Source of the DNA: Pyrus communis
Taxonomy: Eukaryota; Streptophyta; Magnoliopsida; Rosales; Rosaceae
Length of the DNA stretch: 64,000 nt
Direction of reading: 5' to 3'
Assembly (NCBI RefSeq): GCF_963583255.1
Contig: NC_084808.1
Span: 9,323,501-9,387,500 of the forward strand
Shown: positions 10,373 to 23,644 of the stretch, piece after piece
Position numbering within the stretch: position 1 is the stretch's first letter
Layout: each line of letters begins with the position of its first letter
Program-made: the position numbers and the translations under genes
Notes under the pieces: generated by a model
What the model was told of the DNA's origin: nothing
Database searches by the model: none
The model's input: the letters and a program-made list of their open reading frames with translations, nothing else

Positions 10373-10513
10373 AAAAAGAATGTATGATTTAAAAATAAAG
10401 AAATAAAATAAAATAAATAAAAAGAAAAGGGCAAAAGTTTGAATTCTAACCAATTAAATGGGTGATGAATGATGAGTGGATGATGAGTCATTTGGAGTGG
10501 TCAATTAGTAAAA
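10373..10513. other. AT-rich left flank of the large copia insertion
   Basis: Purine-rich, low-complexity sequence ending TAAAA (10509-10513), the left target duplication of the copia element. Joined to 25170 it would lead into a polypyrimidine tract and splice acceptor, so it may be intron sequence of the gene ending at 25369. Confidence 0.45.
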
Positions 10514-10765
10514 TGTTGTAAACTTCCTATTAAAGTGTGATTGTGTAAATCTTAGATTAGAATTGATTCTAGTTATCATTTCCTATTATGACTTGTATTC
10601 CTTGGGGATGAAGGATTTCTTTTCTCCCTTGGTACTATAAATAAAGGCACCACATAGTGGGGAAGAACACACACATTCCCCTACATTCCTACAAACACAT
10701 GTCTCTCTATAACCTCTCCTTGCCGCTGGCCCTCTTCCTTTAGTCAGATAAAATAGGCTACAACA
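10514..10765 (+). repeat. 5' LTR of large copia element
   Basis: 252 bp, TGTTG to CAACA, with a TATA box (CTATAAATAAAGG) near 10637. It pairs with 24919-25169. Confidence 0.92.
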
Positions 10766-12346
10766 CGTTATTAGCACGCTCCTACCGCTGCGTTTAGGAA
10801 TTTGACGTGGAAGCTTTCTGCATCAAACTAGTTGATTCATATCATCATGCAATCAGGTTCTTCCAAAACAACGGTTTTTATCTCGATATTTTTGTAGCCC
10901 TTATAACATGAACATTCACCATAATGCATGACCCAACTTTACGTTTTTCAAATTTAGTTTCTACATAAATTGTGTATGCATTATATTCATAATTGTTTGA
11001 ATTATGTGAACTTGATATGCCATGAATTGCATCAAATAATTGCTTATGCATTGAATTAATTTGAAATTGAAAAAAATATAAAAGATTTCGTTTAGGGTTT
11101 CATCGAAACCCACCCATGTCGGTATGCCACCCCCATGCTAAGAACCCATCTTGGAGCTATGGCTCTAGGTCCAAAACCCAGAATTGACACCCAGAAGGCG
11201 TCAGCCACCCTGAAACCACCGTGACGCATGGCCTGCAGCCATGCCCAGCCACCTTGGCTACCTCCCTGACGACCTAAAGATCGTCCACCGATGTCACTTG
11301 GCTGAGATTCCTTCAAATCTCATCGGATTTCTCGAAAGCCCGATTTCAATATCTAGGGTTTTTTGTTGAATCGTTGGGATTTCACAATCTCCATTAGTAA
11401 TCATGGTCAAAAACACCCAAAAAGGGTACCTCCGAGTTTCCTAGTCCAAGATTTGGCCACCCACGGTGGTAGCGCTGGTCTTCTTCCCCTAGCTCTGCTA
11501 GGTTTCTTGGTCCAAACCTGACCCTATTTTTGGGCCTAGCATTGACTCGGGCTGAAGAAATTTTTTTTTTCTTTAGGCTTGCTATTGCAAGCCCAACTAG
11601 ACCCCACACTCGGCTTAACCTGAAAAAATAACTTTTGCTCGCCTATAGCAGCCCACTACCTTGGCTTGACCCAACTCGCGACACCAACCTGAGAGTTATG
11701 GTGTCCCATATACCTGCGCTGCATCGAATTCTAGCTTGTAGCTGCTGCATTGGTGCACCTGCATCGCACCTGATTAGCACCCAGTCTGGGCTTATGTTTT
11801 TGGGCCCAGTCTTATTACAGCCCGTTTTGCTGCTATTGGGCTTGCAGCCCAACCATTTCATTTAGGGCCTGATTAGCCCGTGTCTAACCTAGCCTAATTT
11901 TTAGGCTTGGGCCGCACGGTACAAATTTACTCAGCCTACTCGTGGGCTTTGGTCCAAGTTTTTGGGCCCCGTATTTTAGGCCCAATGGGTTTTATAATTT
12001 TTCACCCTTACTTTAAATTTGGCTCAAAGTCCAAATAATTAATTCAATTATAAATATAAACCTGAAGTTCTATTTGCATATTTCTGTGTATATATTTGTG
12101 TTTTTCTATAGGAACATATGAACCTGAAGTTTATAATTATTTCAAAAGCTGAAGTTTCTAGAAAAATGTCTTGTTTAAAAACCTCAAGTTTTCCTTGAAA
12201 GCATCATCCATGAAAAGCCGAAGCTTTTCATGTGAATTTCAACCAATACATGTCTATTAGAACATGAATGTTCTACTCTTATGTGAATGGATTGATATTT
12301 TTCTCCATTGCACTAACCACATCTTGTCCATCTATTTTGTGATGGG
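10766..12346 (+). other. Untranslated leader of large copia element
   Basis: It begins with the primer-site-like CGTTATTAGCACG and runs about 1.6 kb to the Gag start. From about 11100 to 12000 it is rich in GGCC/CAGCCC words (for example repeated TGGGCCCA and CAGCCCA). Frames here are short and without motifs. Confidence 0.6.
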
Positions 12347-13250
12347 AACATGTTGAATTTGAACAAACTCGACTTCACTGCTTTGGATGTCTCTAGAAGG
12401 AACTACCTCAAGTGGGTCCAAGATGTGAAGGTCCACCTCATTGCAAAGAATTTGCTTCCTACCATTGAAGCTGATGAATAACCTGGTTGGCGAAGCTGAG
12501 AAAGCCACTGCTATGATCTTCATTCAAAGACATATTCATTATGCCCTGCAAACCGAGTACCTTGTTGAGAAGGATCGACGAGCATTATGGCTTGTTTTGG
12601 CTGATCGTTTTGATCACCAAAAAGACATCTTCTTACCTGAAGCAAGACATGACTGGCAGCATTTGCGCTTCTAAGACTTTAAGTCTGTGAATGAATATAA
12701 TTATGAAGTTTGTTGAATCCGATCACTTCTTAAGTTTTGTAACGAAACTTTGAGCAAAGAAGATCTCCTGGATAAAACCTATTCGACCTTCTTTGATACT
12801 AATATTGTCTACAACAATAACATAGAGCTTAGAAGTTCACTAAGTTCTCGGATTTGATCTCTGTTTTACTTCTCGCTGAAAAGCAGAATCAGCTGTTGAT
12901 GAAAAATCATCAAGCTCGACCTACTGGGGCGACTGCTATGCCTGAAGCACACTATAACATAAGCCAACGCCCAAAACACCAAAAGAGGCATGTTAGGGGC
13001 GGCCAAAAGCCACCCCGTCAAGGTCAACAAAGCCAAGGCTCATCTAAGGGACGAAACAAAGCCTAGAAGCGCCCTAACCTCGCTCTTAAGGCCCCAAACT
13101 TCAAGAATAAGGCAAAGCACTTGAAACCACGCATGCGGATATATGTTATCACTGTGGTTCAAGTGACCATTGGTCCCATGTTTGCCGAGCTCCCCAGAAG
13201 GTTGTAGCTGAATATTATTCTCGTCGTAAGAATTTTGAATAAAACTTTAT
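12347..13250 (+). pseudogene. Copia Gag, degraded
   Basis: The reading frame opens with NLNKLDFTALDVSRRNYLKW, the copia Gag N-terminal signature. It continues through KATAMIFIQRHIHYALQTEYL and EARHDWQHLRF after a shift near 12470. The zinc knuckle CYHCGSSDHWSHVC (CX2CX4HX4C) is at about 13146-13187, followed by RAPQKVVAEYYSRR. Multiple stops and shifts interrupt it. Confidence 0.85.
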
Positions 13251-13567
13251 GCAAGTGGACTAACCGGAGAGTACAAAGATGGAGGTTTCTAACTTTCAAG
13301 AGGTCATTACCCCTATGGAAGATTAGAATCTTAGACATAAACTATTTTTCTAGTTGAATTCAACAGTAGTGGCCGATTCCCCCTTGTTTTTTGGTTAATT
13401 TTGAACAATTTTCCTTTATGTTTGGATTATTTGTTGATGAATTGTTTTTTGGATATTAAGTTTTTAATTAATTTCTGTCCTAGAATAATTAAAATTATTT
13501 TGAATGGATATTTGTTTTTACAACTTTTATGCATGTGATTGATTCAAATTAATTTTTCATTCTAGGT

Positions 13568-13850
13568 ATGACTAGTGGGGAAGTTAGTTGTCTGGTAGAT
13601 AGTGCAACCACGCACACCGTTTTGCATGACCGCATCTATTTCACTAACTTAATATCTAAGAATGAACCTCTGACAACCCTCTTAGGCTCATCAAACCTGA
13701 TCAAAGGATATAGTAAGGCACGTATAATGTTGTTCAATTGTACAATTTTGACCATTGATGATGCATTTTATTCTCCACGTTCCGGAAGAACATTATCGAG
13801 TTTAAAGGACATTAGAGATAACAATTACCACTAAGTCTGACAATTCCTAA
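13568..13850 (+). pseudogene. Copia protease, truncated
   Basis: The frame reads EVSCLVDSATTHTVLHDRIYF, where DSATTHT is the variant of the D-S/T-G aspartic protease site found in this copia group. It then runs through a FYSPRSGRTLSSLKDIRDN stretch. Homology stops near 13850, where the nested insertions begin; pol resumes near 21320. Confidence 0.8.
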
Positions 13851-13957
13851 CACGACACGAAATTAACAGGTGTTCTGGTCGACACGATAACGAATCGGGT
13901 CGTTATCGGGTAACCCGATAAGCACCTATTAAGATAATGGGTTGGTTCAGGTATACA
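13851..13957. repeat. Left part of an unclassified repeat (CGGGTAACCCGATAA type)
   Basis: It contains ACACGACACGAAATTAACAGG and CGGGTCGTTATCGGGTAACCCGATAAG, words common in a dispersed plant repeat rich in CGGGT/ACCCG. The matching right part resumes at 19513 (CACGTGGGTAACACGATACACGATAAGC) after the solo LTR, with ATACA duplicated at the break. Confidence 0.55.
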
Positions 13958-14548
13958 TGACACACCCCGACCCAGAATGTCCACTAGGACCCCGAATTGA
14001 GCCGTGTTGGCTGACACCAGGAAGGTGACGAAGCCATAAAGTGTGGTAATGTATAAAATGTGAATAAATTAAAATCTAAAAGTGCCTAAGTACACGAGTG
14101 CGCGATGAGCGGGTCTGTACCCATTTCACGCATGATACAGAGCCTAGGTATAATATAGTAAGGTAAGATAATGATTATACCATCATAAGAAGACATCTGT
14201 ACTGAAAAGTACCACGAATCCTCGTCGATACGGAACTCTACTACTAGAACCTGGAGGGGTGCAAAAATAGAAAGTGTGAGTGAGTGAAACAAAACTTTTC
14301 AAACCAATTTCAATTACCAAAGGCAGTAGCCCCTCGCCGTAACACCTGTATATTTCTCAAAAAATAGAATACATATCTATCCCAATCCCAAATACAGCAT
14401 AACAAAGTCCACATGAATATCATGCCATAGATCTCAATAAACATATATATCTCCACAAGGATAAGTAACCCAGATGAAATAAATCAATATGAAATAGTAT
14501 ATCAGCCGGATCTACCTATTGTGGCATGTACGGCTGAATCAATAGCTC

Positions 14549-14900
14549 ATCAACATACTAGTCAGAGTCACTTCACGTGACCTGTATGACTTAATCAATA
14601 TCTCATCACTTATCTCATCAATCAATGCTAGCATATAAGTCGAAGTCACCTATAGTGACCTATACGACTTAATTAATATCTCATCACATATCTTACCAAT
14701 CAATGCTAGCATATAAGTCGGAGTCACCTATAGTGAGCTATATGACTCAATCAATATTTCATCACATATCTCATCAATCAATGCTAGCATATAAGTCAAA
14801 GTCACCTATAGTGACCTGTACGACTTATCCATAGCTCATCAAACATGCTTGCACACGAGTCGGAACCACCTTTAGTGGTCTGTACGACAAGACTAGGTGT
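14549..14900. repeat. 78-bp tandem array in solo LTR
   Basis: GCTAGCATATAAGTC recurs at 14627, 14705 and 14783, an exact 78-bp period. Each unit carries AGTCACCTATAGTGACCTGTACGACT-like text. More divergent half units continue to about 15000. Confidence 0.8.
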
Positions 14901-16492
14901 AAATAAATACAATCAAGTGCTACGATCACGTGAAGACTGTGCGAAAAATCGTGGGTCACCTACGAGTCAGAACCACCTATAGTGGTCTGTACCACAGAAC
15001 TGTGCAACTACATTGGATCTAAGGTGAGCGTAAGGTGCGGGAGGTGAACATCACATGAAGGACTGTGCCCTGGCCATGGGCAGGAGCATTAACACTAGGG
15101 TGCATGATTATGAGCTCTCAATGCATCTCAATATAATATGTACAACTCATGGGCAACCAGTATGACAGTGTCGGAGTTGCCTAAAACTTACATGTAGTCA
15201 TGCCATAACTCCATCATTTCAACTAATACCATAAACTCACCTGAACTTACCTGTGCATCCTGCGTTCACCTTTACACTTCAGAGCGTTCATCTTTAATTA
15301 TGTTCAAGTAACATACATATGGATATACCAGAATGTAAATCTAAAATTCAACCATATCATAATATTTCCAAATATATAAACATATATACAAATGGCATAA
15401 TATTCGTAAGCTGTAACACCCCACTCCCAAACTATTTACCTTCGAAAAATAACTATCGGTGATAAGCCCAACTAAACACTATTTAAATTAACTATCATTC
15501 CTAACTATTTTTCACTTCAATATTACGATTCTTCACATATTAATTTATAACCAACATTTAACCACCAATAAATAAGGTTAAATCTCACATTTTCCATCAA
15601 CTTCCTTCACATTGCTCAATTCCCCAAACAATGCTTTTATCTTGATTATTTAATCTCCTTTATTGTATGGTTGCATCTAACGTCTCGTTAGATTGCCTAT
15701 ATACCCTAAACAGGGATCAAGCCAATAGTAATTCACAATAATTATTTGTAGGTAACATGCATAAATCAATTTAGAAGCGTTTGTGGAACAATCAATTATA
15801 TACATATGATAAAAAGGGAAAAGACCCACTCACCTGGAGTCCACGCTATGATTCTCTAGCACGCACATCGAGGAGTCCGAACGATTGATGCCTAGAAAAA
15901 TTATCGAATTACATCTCAGAACTCTTATCAATGGAATACATAATTCTCATAAAGTACATCCTCAAGGACATTCTAAAATAGTTTTGAGGCCCATTGATCA
16001 CAAGTCAACCGTCGATCGAAGATTGACAGTAGGGTCTACAACCTCGTATAACTCGGTCCAGAAGATCCGCATATCAAATTTCCAATCTGCAACTTCCAAA
16101 GATTCACATTATGCTTCTAGAATAACATACTAAAATTTCATTACTATCCAACGGTCGGATCTTTGCCAATTACCCAAAACCAAGTGGCGGTTAACATTTA
16201 TTTTACGAACTTACAAATCCAATTCGGGAAGATTCAGACTCAGATTCCCAATCCGTAACTTTCTACATTCTTCAAATATTACGTACTACAATGTAATAAA
16301 GTTTGGTGACGATCCAACGGTTGGATCGTCAATTCACATAAACACCTATTAACGTATTATAGAGAATTTAGGTTCCAACAATCAACCTACGTCATTCAAA
16401 TATCAAAACTGAATTCAAGACATTTAACATAGCCTAAAAATAGCATTGGCGGCCCACTGGCCACGCGTTGCCGCACGCGCTGCTGTGGGTGG

Positions 16493-18608
16493 TGATAGGA
16501 GCATATTTAGGCGACTTACTTAGCTTTGTTTTCGTGCATTTATGTCGTTAATTCATAGTTGTTTTAGTAGTTTAAGCCATTTTCGTGTGTTTTTAGGTTC
16601 ATATGGCTAAGGAAGCAAAAAGGTGCATTTTGGAGCAAAATTGGGCTTGGAATGGATAGCTTATGCTTGGAGCAAAAGGAATGGACGAAATTGAAGACCT
16701 AAAAGAGTTAGGATTCCTAATCACAAGAGGATTCCTAATCAAATGAGGAATCCTAGTTAAAGAAGGTTTCCTACTTGAAGTAGGAAAGTTAAGCTAAAGT
16801 TTCCTATTTTGGTTTAATTTTTCCTAATCCTTAAAGACTCCATGTTTTCAGCAATATCAAGGACTTCTACCTATTCTAGGACACAAAGTAATGTTCCCTT
16901 GCAACTCAAAACCCTTGCCGTGTATCCCCTTAGTATTTCCCTTCCTTGCCGTGCAAGGGAGGGCTTTCTTTCCTATTCTAAAGCATTCAAACACATTCCT
17001 TTTTCATACCAAACTCAGCCATAACTCACATACCCTTTTCTATTCCAAAATCCTTGCCTAATTTCAGAAATAAAAAGCATTCCCCTTCTCACAATTGAAT
17101 GCCGCAGGTTCCTTTACCTTTTCTTTCAATTTCTGACTTTGTGTTTCCTTTTCTTTAAGGATTTGGAGTTAATTCCTTTCCTAAACTAAGTAATAAAGCC
17201 TTAGGATTCTTTCTTCCTTATAAAAACTCCTTTGCCGCACCCTTCTTGACTTTAATCACTCTTCCACACAACCTACCTTCATTCATTCAGAAAACCAATC
17301 CAATCCGCAGCCTTCCATTCAACTTCCAACCATTCCCCTACTTCTAAACCTTCATCCAAGCCTCCATACATCACCCATAACCCTTGCCGCACCACCCTAC
17401 CTTCCTAAATCCATTCAAAACCCATAAAATCATCCACAAAACCACCTTACACTCTTGTGCTGTGACTTAGCAAGGAAGAGGAGAAGGAAGACGAAGCCTT
17501 GGACGTTATTGCATTCAAGTTGGAGTGTTGGAACGTTTTTAGGTGTAATCTATCTTTTATTTTCAATGTTTAATTTTATTCTTCTTTGTTTTGTTATGAA
17601 CATGAGAGGCTAAACTCGTTTTAGCCTAGGGATGCTTTGAAACCATGACTACGTTTGTAATATGAGTTGATAAATTCCAGTTGTGATTTCATAAATTGTG
17701 AATGCAATTTACTTAACCGTTTGATGGATAACTTATTCTTGTATGTTGATTAGGGAGGCCTACTTAATTTGCATGCTTGAATTTGGTGCTAGAATATAAG
17801 GGTGTTTCACTTAATCGTTACAAACTTATATTCACAAGTAGTTACGGTTGTTTTCACAATCATGTTAAGTAAATTCCTAGCATGAGTATCATGATGTCAT
17901 AGTTAGAAGTGCTTTGTCAATACTTATGATTTCCATTGAACGTAATGATCTTTGATTGTATCTCTATTATGATGTCATGTAGGGGACTTTTGAAGAATGC
18001 TTTGGGTTGTCGTATGATGTCATCCAATCCAATAACTTAAGGGAAATCTGAGGGTTAATTAGTGATGTCACGGTTAATTTAGGGTGTTAAGGTTCATGGT
18101 TTATCGGAAAAGCAACTGGAAATCAATTTATGTTTGAATGTATCATGTGTGGAGAAGTATCCCTTGGCTATCTTATCATCCATTGATTTTTCTTAAATTC
18201 GTCCAAAATCTGTTTTAAAGTTTTAAGTTACTTGTTTTTCTTTTCAATTCGTCCAAAATCAAACCCCCTTTTCTTACTTGTTCCAAATCTGTCCAAAAGT
18301 GTGTTTTAGAGTCTTTTGAGTCAAAACCAATTCTATTTTCGTCCAAATTAAGTCCTAGAGTCTAAATTGAGTCTTTTTTATTGTTTTGTGTTGTTTTGAG
18401 TCTTTTAAGTTTGTTTTGAGTCATATAAGTTTAGTTAAGAGTTTTTTAGTTTATTTAAGTGTTTTAAAGCATATTTTCACATCTTTGAGTCGATTTTCAT
18501 TAGATTAGCAATCCCTCCTAATCCCCCGCCTAGAACGATCCCTACTTATATCTATACTACAATTGTCAAAAAGAGGGTTTAATTTGTGTGCTATCTTTTA
18601 TCACATCA
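16493..18608 (+). mobile_element. Solo LTR of the LARD family also seen at 36942-47133
   Basis: It starts TGATAGGAGCATATTTAGGCGAC and ends ATCACATCA. GGTGG at 16488-16492 and 18609-18613 is a perfect 5-bp target duplication, and the host sequence reads continuously across it. Family phrases shared with the LARD LTRs (there on the minus strand) include GTTTTCGTGCATTTATG, TTGCCGTGCAAGGGAGGGC and ACTACAATTGTC near the 3' end. No internal region is left. At 2116 bp it lacks the internal duplication that makes the LARD LTRs longer. Confidence 0.88.
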
Positions 18609-19512
18609 GGTGGTGGTCGGCCGCCCCGACTCGCTGGAAAATCCAACTATTTCCAAAAAAATACCAAATTTCATAGAAATGAAGATCTCAATGAATAAAG
18701 CAAACTTTATACCTGCGGCTAAGGCTAATTTGGCTTGGAAAGGCTCCAATTACACGAAAACCCATCAGAACCCTAGTTTTTGGGTATATTTGATTCGACT
18801 CCATGGATGCTTCGACACCCCTACCATCACTTGGGCTTTCTTCCTGAGGTTGAGGGGAGCCTATTGGTGGTGGCAATTGGCTGAGTTAGCTTCACAATTT
18901 GTGGATTACCGCCGAACACTCACATGCACCACCGGTGTATTTCTCCCGAATCTAAGGCCAAATTGTACGAATTTAGGGGTAGGAATGGTAGAGAGAAGGC
19001 TGGGGAGGTGTTTCCAGGTGATGGTTTGGCTTAATTCACCGGAATTTGGTCGGGAAACCATCGGTTTCTATGGTTTCCGCCAGCTGGGTCACACGGGTCA
19101 AGGAAGACCCATTTTGGGTTGCCTCATTTTCTTCTTCTCTCCTTTCCCGCCTGGTTCTTCTCTCCCATTCATCACTCTCCCTCTCTCCTCATTTCTGATT
19201 GGGCAGTGCCCATCTCTTTCCTCTCCCTCTCTTTTGCTACCATCAAGCAGCCATCCTCCCTTTTCTTTCTTCTTCTTTTTCTTTTTATTAATCTCCCACA
19301 ACCATTGTACATTAAAAATATAATAATAAGAAATGAATAAGATAATAAATAATAATTCTTACCAACGCACTTTTGGAATACGGTAAGGTAATAGTTCATA
19401 CGCATCATGAACTAACAATCAACGAAAATCAATACCCTCGCCTCTAGGGTATTCTCGTAAATTTCATGTTTTAAGATTTCTAAAATAATAAAATTTGGGA
19501 CGGTTTGTCACA

Positions 19513-19739
19513 ATACACGTGGGTAACACGATACACGATAAGCAAAATATTAATTTAAATATTTTATAACCCTTAAAAAAATACTATAATAATTATATAT
19601 ATTAAATTAAATATTAAAAATTGGTGACCATTGGATCGGCTTAAATATACATACCATTCAATTTCTTAAGTGTTATACGTACAAAATAAATAAATTTAAA
19701 TCAACTTAATAAATAAATAAATATATATATATATACACA
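19513..19739. repeat. Right part of the unclassified repeat
   Basis: Continuation of the CGGGTAACC-type repeat after the ATACA duplication. It is AT-rich with TTAAATATTAAAAATT runs and a TATATATATATACACACA patch at about 19721-19742. Confidence 0.5.
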
Positions 19740-21101
19740 CACCATTGAACTTGATGGGATACGAATTCTACGAAACTAATTTCAATGATCCAACCGTCAA
19801 ACTTGTTTGTATATTCTTCGAGATCACATCAGTAAAAAATTGAAAAAAACACACATTCAGAGATCAAGTAATGGGACAAAACTTTTCGATGGTTATCAAT
19901 GAAAAATCATGACTTAACGGTTATTTTAACTCTGATTTTAATGATTTTTTACAGCTACACTCCTTGACCCTATATGAATACAATGAATGAACTCAATCTT
20001 CAATTTAAAATATTTACACTAGTGGATACCACAAAATCTTATGTTATACTTAATGAAAGTATGAACAAACTCTGAAGTGTTAGTGAATCTATTGATTTGA
20101 TGGGATACACATTCTACAAAACTAGTTTCAACGATCCAACCGTCAAACATGTTTGAATATACTTCGAGATCGCATACACCAAAAATTGAAAAAAACAAAC
20201 ATTTAAGGATCAAGTAACGGGACAAAACTTTTCGATGGTTATCAACGAAAAATTACGATTTAACGGTTATTTTAACTCCGATTTTGATGATTTTTTATAG
20301 CTACACTTCTTGACCCTATATGAATACAATGAATGAACTCGATCTTCAATTTAAAACATTTACACTAGTGGATACCACAAAATCTTATGTTATAGTTAAT
20401 GAAAGTATAAATAAACTCTTAACGGTTAGTGAATCTATTGTTTTGATGGGATACGCATTCTACGCAACTATTTTCAACCATCCAACCATCAAAAATGTTT
20501 GTATATACTTCGAGATCGCATACACCAAAAATTGCGAAAAACAAACATTCAGAGATAAAGTAACGGGGCAAAACTTTTCGACGGTTATCAACAATAAATC
20601 ACGATTTAACGGTTATTTTAACTCTGATTTTGATGATTTTTTATAGCTACACTCCTTGACCTTATATGAATACAATGAACAGACTCGATCTTTAATTTAA
20701 AATATTTACACTAGTGGATACCACAAAATCTTATGTTATACTTAATGAAATTATGAATAAACTCTTAAGTGTTAGTGAATCTATTGTTTTGATGGATACG
20801 CATTCTACGAAACTAGTTTCAATGATCCAACTGTCAAACATGTTTGTATATACTTTGAGATCGCATATGCCAAAAATTGGAAAAAAACAAACATTCAGAG
20901 ATCAAGTAACGGGACAAAACTTTTCGATGGTTATCAATGAAAAATCACAATTTAACGGTTATTTTAACTCCGATTTTGATGATTTTTTTACAGCTACACT
21001 CCTTGACCCTATATGAATACAATGAATGAACTCGATCTTCAATTTAAAATATTTACACTAGTGGATACCACAAAATCTTATGTTATACCTAATGAAAGTT
21101 G
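19740..21101. repeat. 346-bp tandem repeat, four copies
   Basis: The anchor GATGGGATACG/A..CATTCTACG recurs at 19753, 20099, 20445 and 20791, an exact 346-bp spacing. Each unit also holds CGATCCAACCGTCAAACATG, GTAACGGGACAAAACTTTTCGA, GATTTAACGGTTATTTTAACTC and CTTGACCCTATATGAATACAATGAATGAACTC. The last unit ends near 21101. Open frames in two units (20320-20646, 20714-21016) are by-products of the repeat. The monomer length is satellite-like, though the array is small. Confidence 0.9.
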
Positions 21102-21343
21102 AGGATATTGTAAAAGGAATAACATGCAAGCTTTGAGTTCCATTGGCAAGGTTTAAACTTTTGAGAAAGGCTTCACAACCTTGAAAACAAAAACTCTTTC
21201 ATTTTGCATATCCTTGCACGTTTAATATTTTGTAATAGACTCGTAGTGTATGGATGTTTTTTTATTAGGCTCTATAGACTCGTAGTGTAATAGACCCCAG
21301 TGGTCTATATACTACGACCATACGCCCCATAGAGAGCCACTAT

Positions 21344-22389
21344 GTGGCCAGCCCTACCTTTGGGACCGTGCATAACATTACACTTTTGCATGATAGTTTG
21401 GAACATCCTGGACGAATAGCGATGCACCGTATCTTCAAATCATCACACGGGCATCCACTAACCCGAAGTTTAGGTTCTATTCAAAGAATCGCATGTCAAA
21501 TATGTTTAATGGGAATGCTTATTACTAAGCCTTCTTATGACAAGATTCGTTTGAATCCTCCCATTTTTCTGCAAAGGATTCAAGGGGACATTTGTGGACT
21601 GATTCACCCTCTATGCGGACCATTTAGATATTTTATGGTTTGGTTGACGTTTCCACACGTTGGTCACACATGTGCCTGTTGTCCACAAGAAACGCTGTAT
21701 TCTCCAAACTATTGGCTCAGGTTATCAAGCTTAGGGTTCACCACCTTGATTATCCAATCAAACCTATTCGATTGGATAATGCCGGAGAATTCACATCTAA
21801 AACTTTTGATGACTATTGCATGTCTGTTGGGGTTGAAGTGGAACATCTTGTGCCCTATGTTCACACCCAGAACGGCCTGGTAGAGTCATTCATTAAGCAC
21901 TTACAAATGATTGCTCGATCGTTGGTCATACATACTAAGCTCTCGATCGTTGCTTGGGGCTATGCAATATTGCACCCACCATGTTGGTCAGCCTAAGGCC
22001 TGTTGCAACCCAACCATATAGAACCCTTCAATCAGTTACCGGATATGAACCCGACATATCGCATTTGCGTGTTTTTGGCTGTGCAGCCTATGTGCCAATT
22101 TCGCTGCCCTTACGTACAAAAATGGGGCCTCAGCAAAGAATGGGAATCTATGTTGGATATGATTCTTTTGATTATTCGTTACTTAGAGTCTTTAACAGGC
22201 AATCTATTTACCACTTGTTTCATGGATTATCACTTCTATGAGACAGTCTTCCCATTGTTAGGGGGAGATAAGAACATCAACATTCTTGAAGAACGACACG
22301 AATTATCATGGACGGCTCCCACTTTGTCTTATTTAGATCCCTACACCGCTCAGTCTGAAGCTGAAGTGCAGTGCATACTAGATCTTTAG
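21344..22389 (+). pseudogene. Copia integrase, frameshifted
   Basis: The integrase zinc region (ITLLHDSLEHPGRIAMHRI, then CQICLMG) is followed, after shifts near 21640 and 21990, by the core motifs RLDNAGEFTSKTFDDYC and HTQNGLVESFIKHLQMIARSL. The C-terminal HLRVFGCAAYVPI and QQRMGIYVGYDS blocks come next. At least three frame changes separate the pieces. Confidence 0.87.
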
Positions 22390-22662
22390 AGCATAGCTCA
22401 GAGCATGCCGGATGCTTTCACCGATCTAGTGTGAGTGACAGGATCACATATTCCAACTGTGAATGTGCCTGCAAAGATAGATGTACCAAATGTACGACGG
22501 ATTTCCCTCTTGGTGGCTCGAGACGCCAATTTTGGTGATCCATGTACATTAGCGACTAGCCAATCATCTACCCATACATAAAAGCATGGCAGACTTCTTG
22601 GTTCAAAGGATTCACACCCCCAGAAGAGGAAACCCACGACACAGGTTTCTGAAGAGCCTACT

Positions 22663-23640
22663 GTGAATCCGATTGTTGCTTACTCATTTTATCCAACTCA
22701 TGAGAAAATTCTAGTTTACAGAAGCGTCCTTGAAAAGACAAATCCACGTCCTGAGAATCATGAGATTTCGGTCTATTATGCTAGCTTAGATGATGTGTGG
22801 TGTAGAAATGAGATGATTGTCGACGATGCATTAACATATGCAGTAGCTACTGAGATCATATTAAGCGATGTGTTGATGAATGTCGAAGTAGAACCGATTG
22901 GTCAAACTGGAAACAAGCAATTCAAGTCGAACTCGATTCGCTTGTGAAACGTAAAGTATTTGGACCTGCAACTCCTACTCTTCCACATGTGAAGCACGTT
23001 GGCTACAAATGGGTTTTCGTTCAGAAGTGTAATGAAAAGAGCGAAATTGTACATTACAAAGCTCAACTTGTTGCACAACACTTCTCACAACGCCCCGGGA
23101 TTTACTATGACGAAACTTATTCACCCGTTATGGATGTGATTACTTTTCGCTACCTTATCAGTTTGGTAGTTTTCGAAAAACTAAGTATGCAACTAATTGA
23201 CGTAGTAACTGTGTATCTCTATAGGGATCTTGATACGGAAATTTATATGAGAGTTCCCGAAGAACCTACATTGACTAGATCAAATATTTCCAAACCCCAG
23301 AAGACGCTCTCAATTCGGCTGAGGCGTTCACTTTACAGTTTGAAGCAATCCGGATGAATGTGGTATAACCATCTGAGTGAGTACTTGACTAGTTAGGGAT
23401 ATGTGAACAATGAACTATGCCCCTGTGTGTCCATTATGAAGTCACTTCCAATTTTGCGATAGTTGCAGTATATGTTGATGACATGAACCTTATTGGAACT
23501 CCTGAAAAGCTAGCTAGAACTCCTGCGCGCTTGAAGTCAAAATTTGGGATGAAAAATCTAAGAAAGACTTGATACTGTCTCAGTTTCGAGACAGAGCACC
23601 GTTCGGATGGAATCTTAGTACATCAATTGAACTATATCTA
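22663..23640 (+). pseudogene. Copia reverse transcriptase, broken
   Basis: GYKWVFVQKCNEKSEIVHYK, YDETYSPVMDVITFRYL, RDLDTEIYMRVPE and RRSLYSLKQSG are in the frame ending at 23357. After a stop the catalytic VAVYVDDMNLIGT appears at about 23463-23500. A stop near 23570 interrupts the following region. The frame upstream (22663-22947) is the linker between integrase and reverse transcriptase. Confidence 0.87.
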
Positions 23641-23644
23641 GAAG

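Larger units (their letters stand above)
13958..19512 (-). mobile_element. Long solo LTR (gypsy-like), split by another solo LTR
   Basis: The ends are TGACACACCCCGACC (left) and GGGACGGTTTGTCACA (right). Flanking ATACA at 13953-13957 and 19513-19517 is a perfect 5-bp target duplication. No gag or pol is present, so this is best read as a solo LTR left by LTR-LTR recombination. The same family occurs in the other orientation at 56134-58231. Without its own 2.1-kb insertion the LTR would be about 3.4 kb. Shared family phrases include CACCTATAGTG..CTGTACGACT repeats, a CACGTGAAG..TGTGC block and GTAAGGTGCGGGAGGTGAACATCACATG. Frames such as 18586-19323 show no protein motif. Confidence 0.82.

Noticed and set aside
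12332..12523. Minus-strand ORF opposite copia gag
   Set aside because: Shadow of the gag reading frame on the plus strand.
14549..15000. Regular direct repeats resembling a CRISPR array
   Set aside because: Units are continuous 78-bp tandem repeats without unique spacers, inside a plant solo LTR.
18586..19323. 245-codon plus-strand ORF
   Set aside because: It runs across the end of one solo LTR into another and has only low-complexity Ser/Pro/Phe text at its end; no domain seen.
20320..21016. Two ORFs of about 100 codons
   Set aside because: They are the same frame of successive 346-bp repeat units, open by chance.
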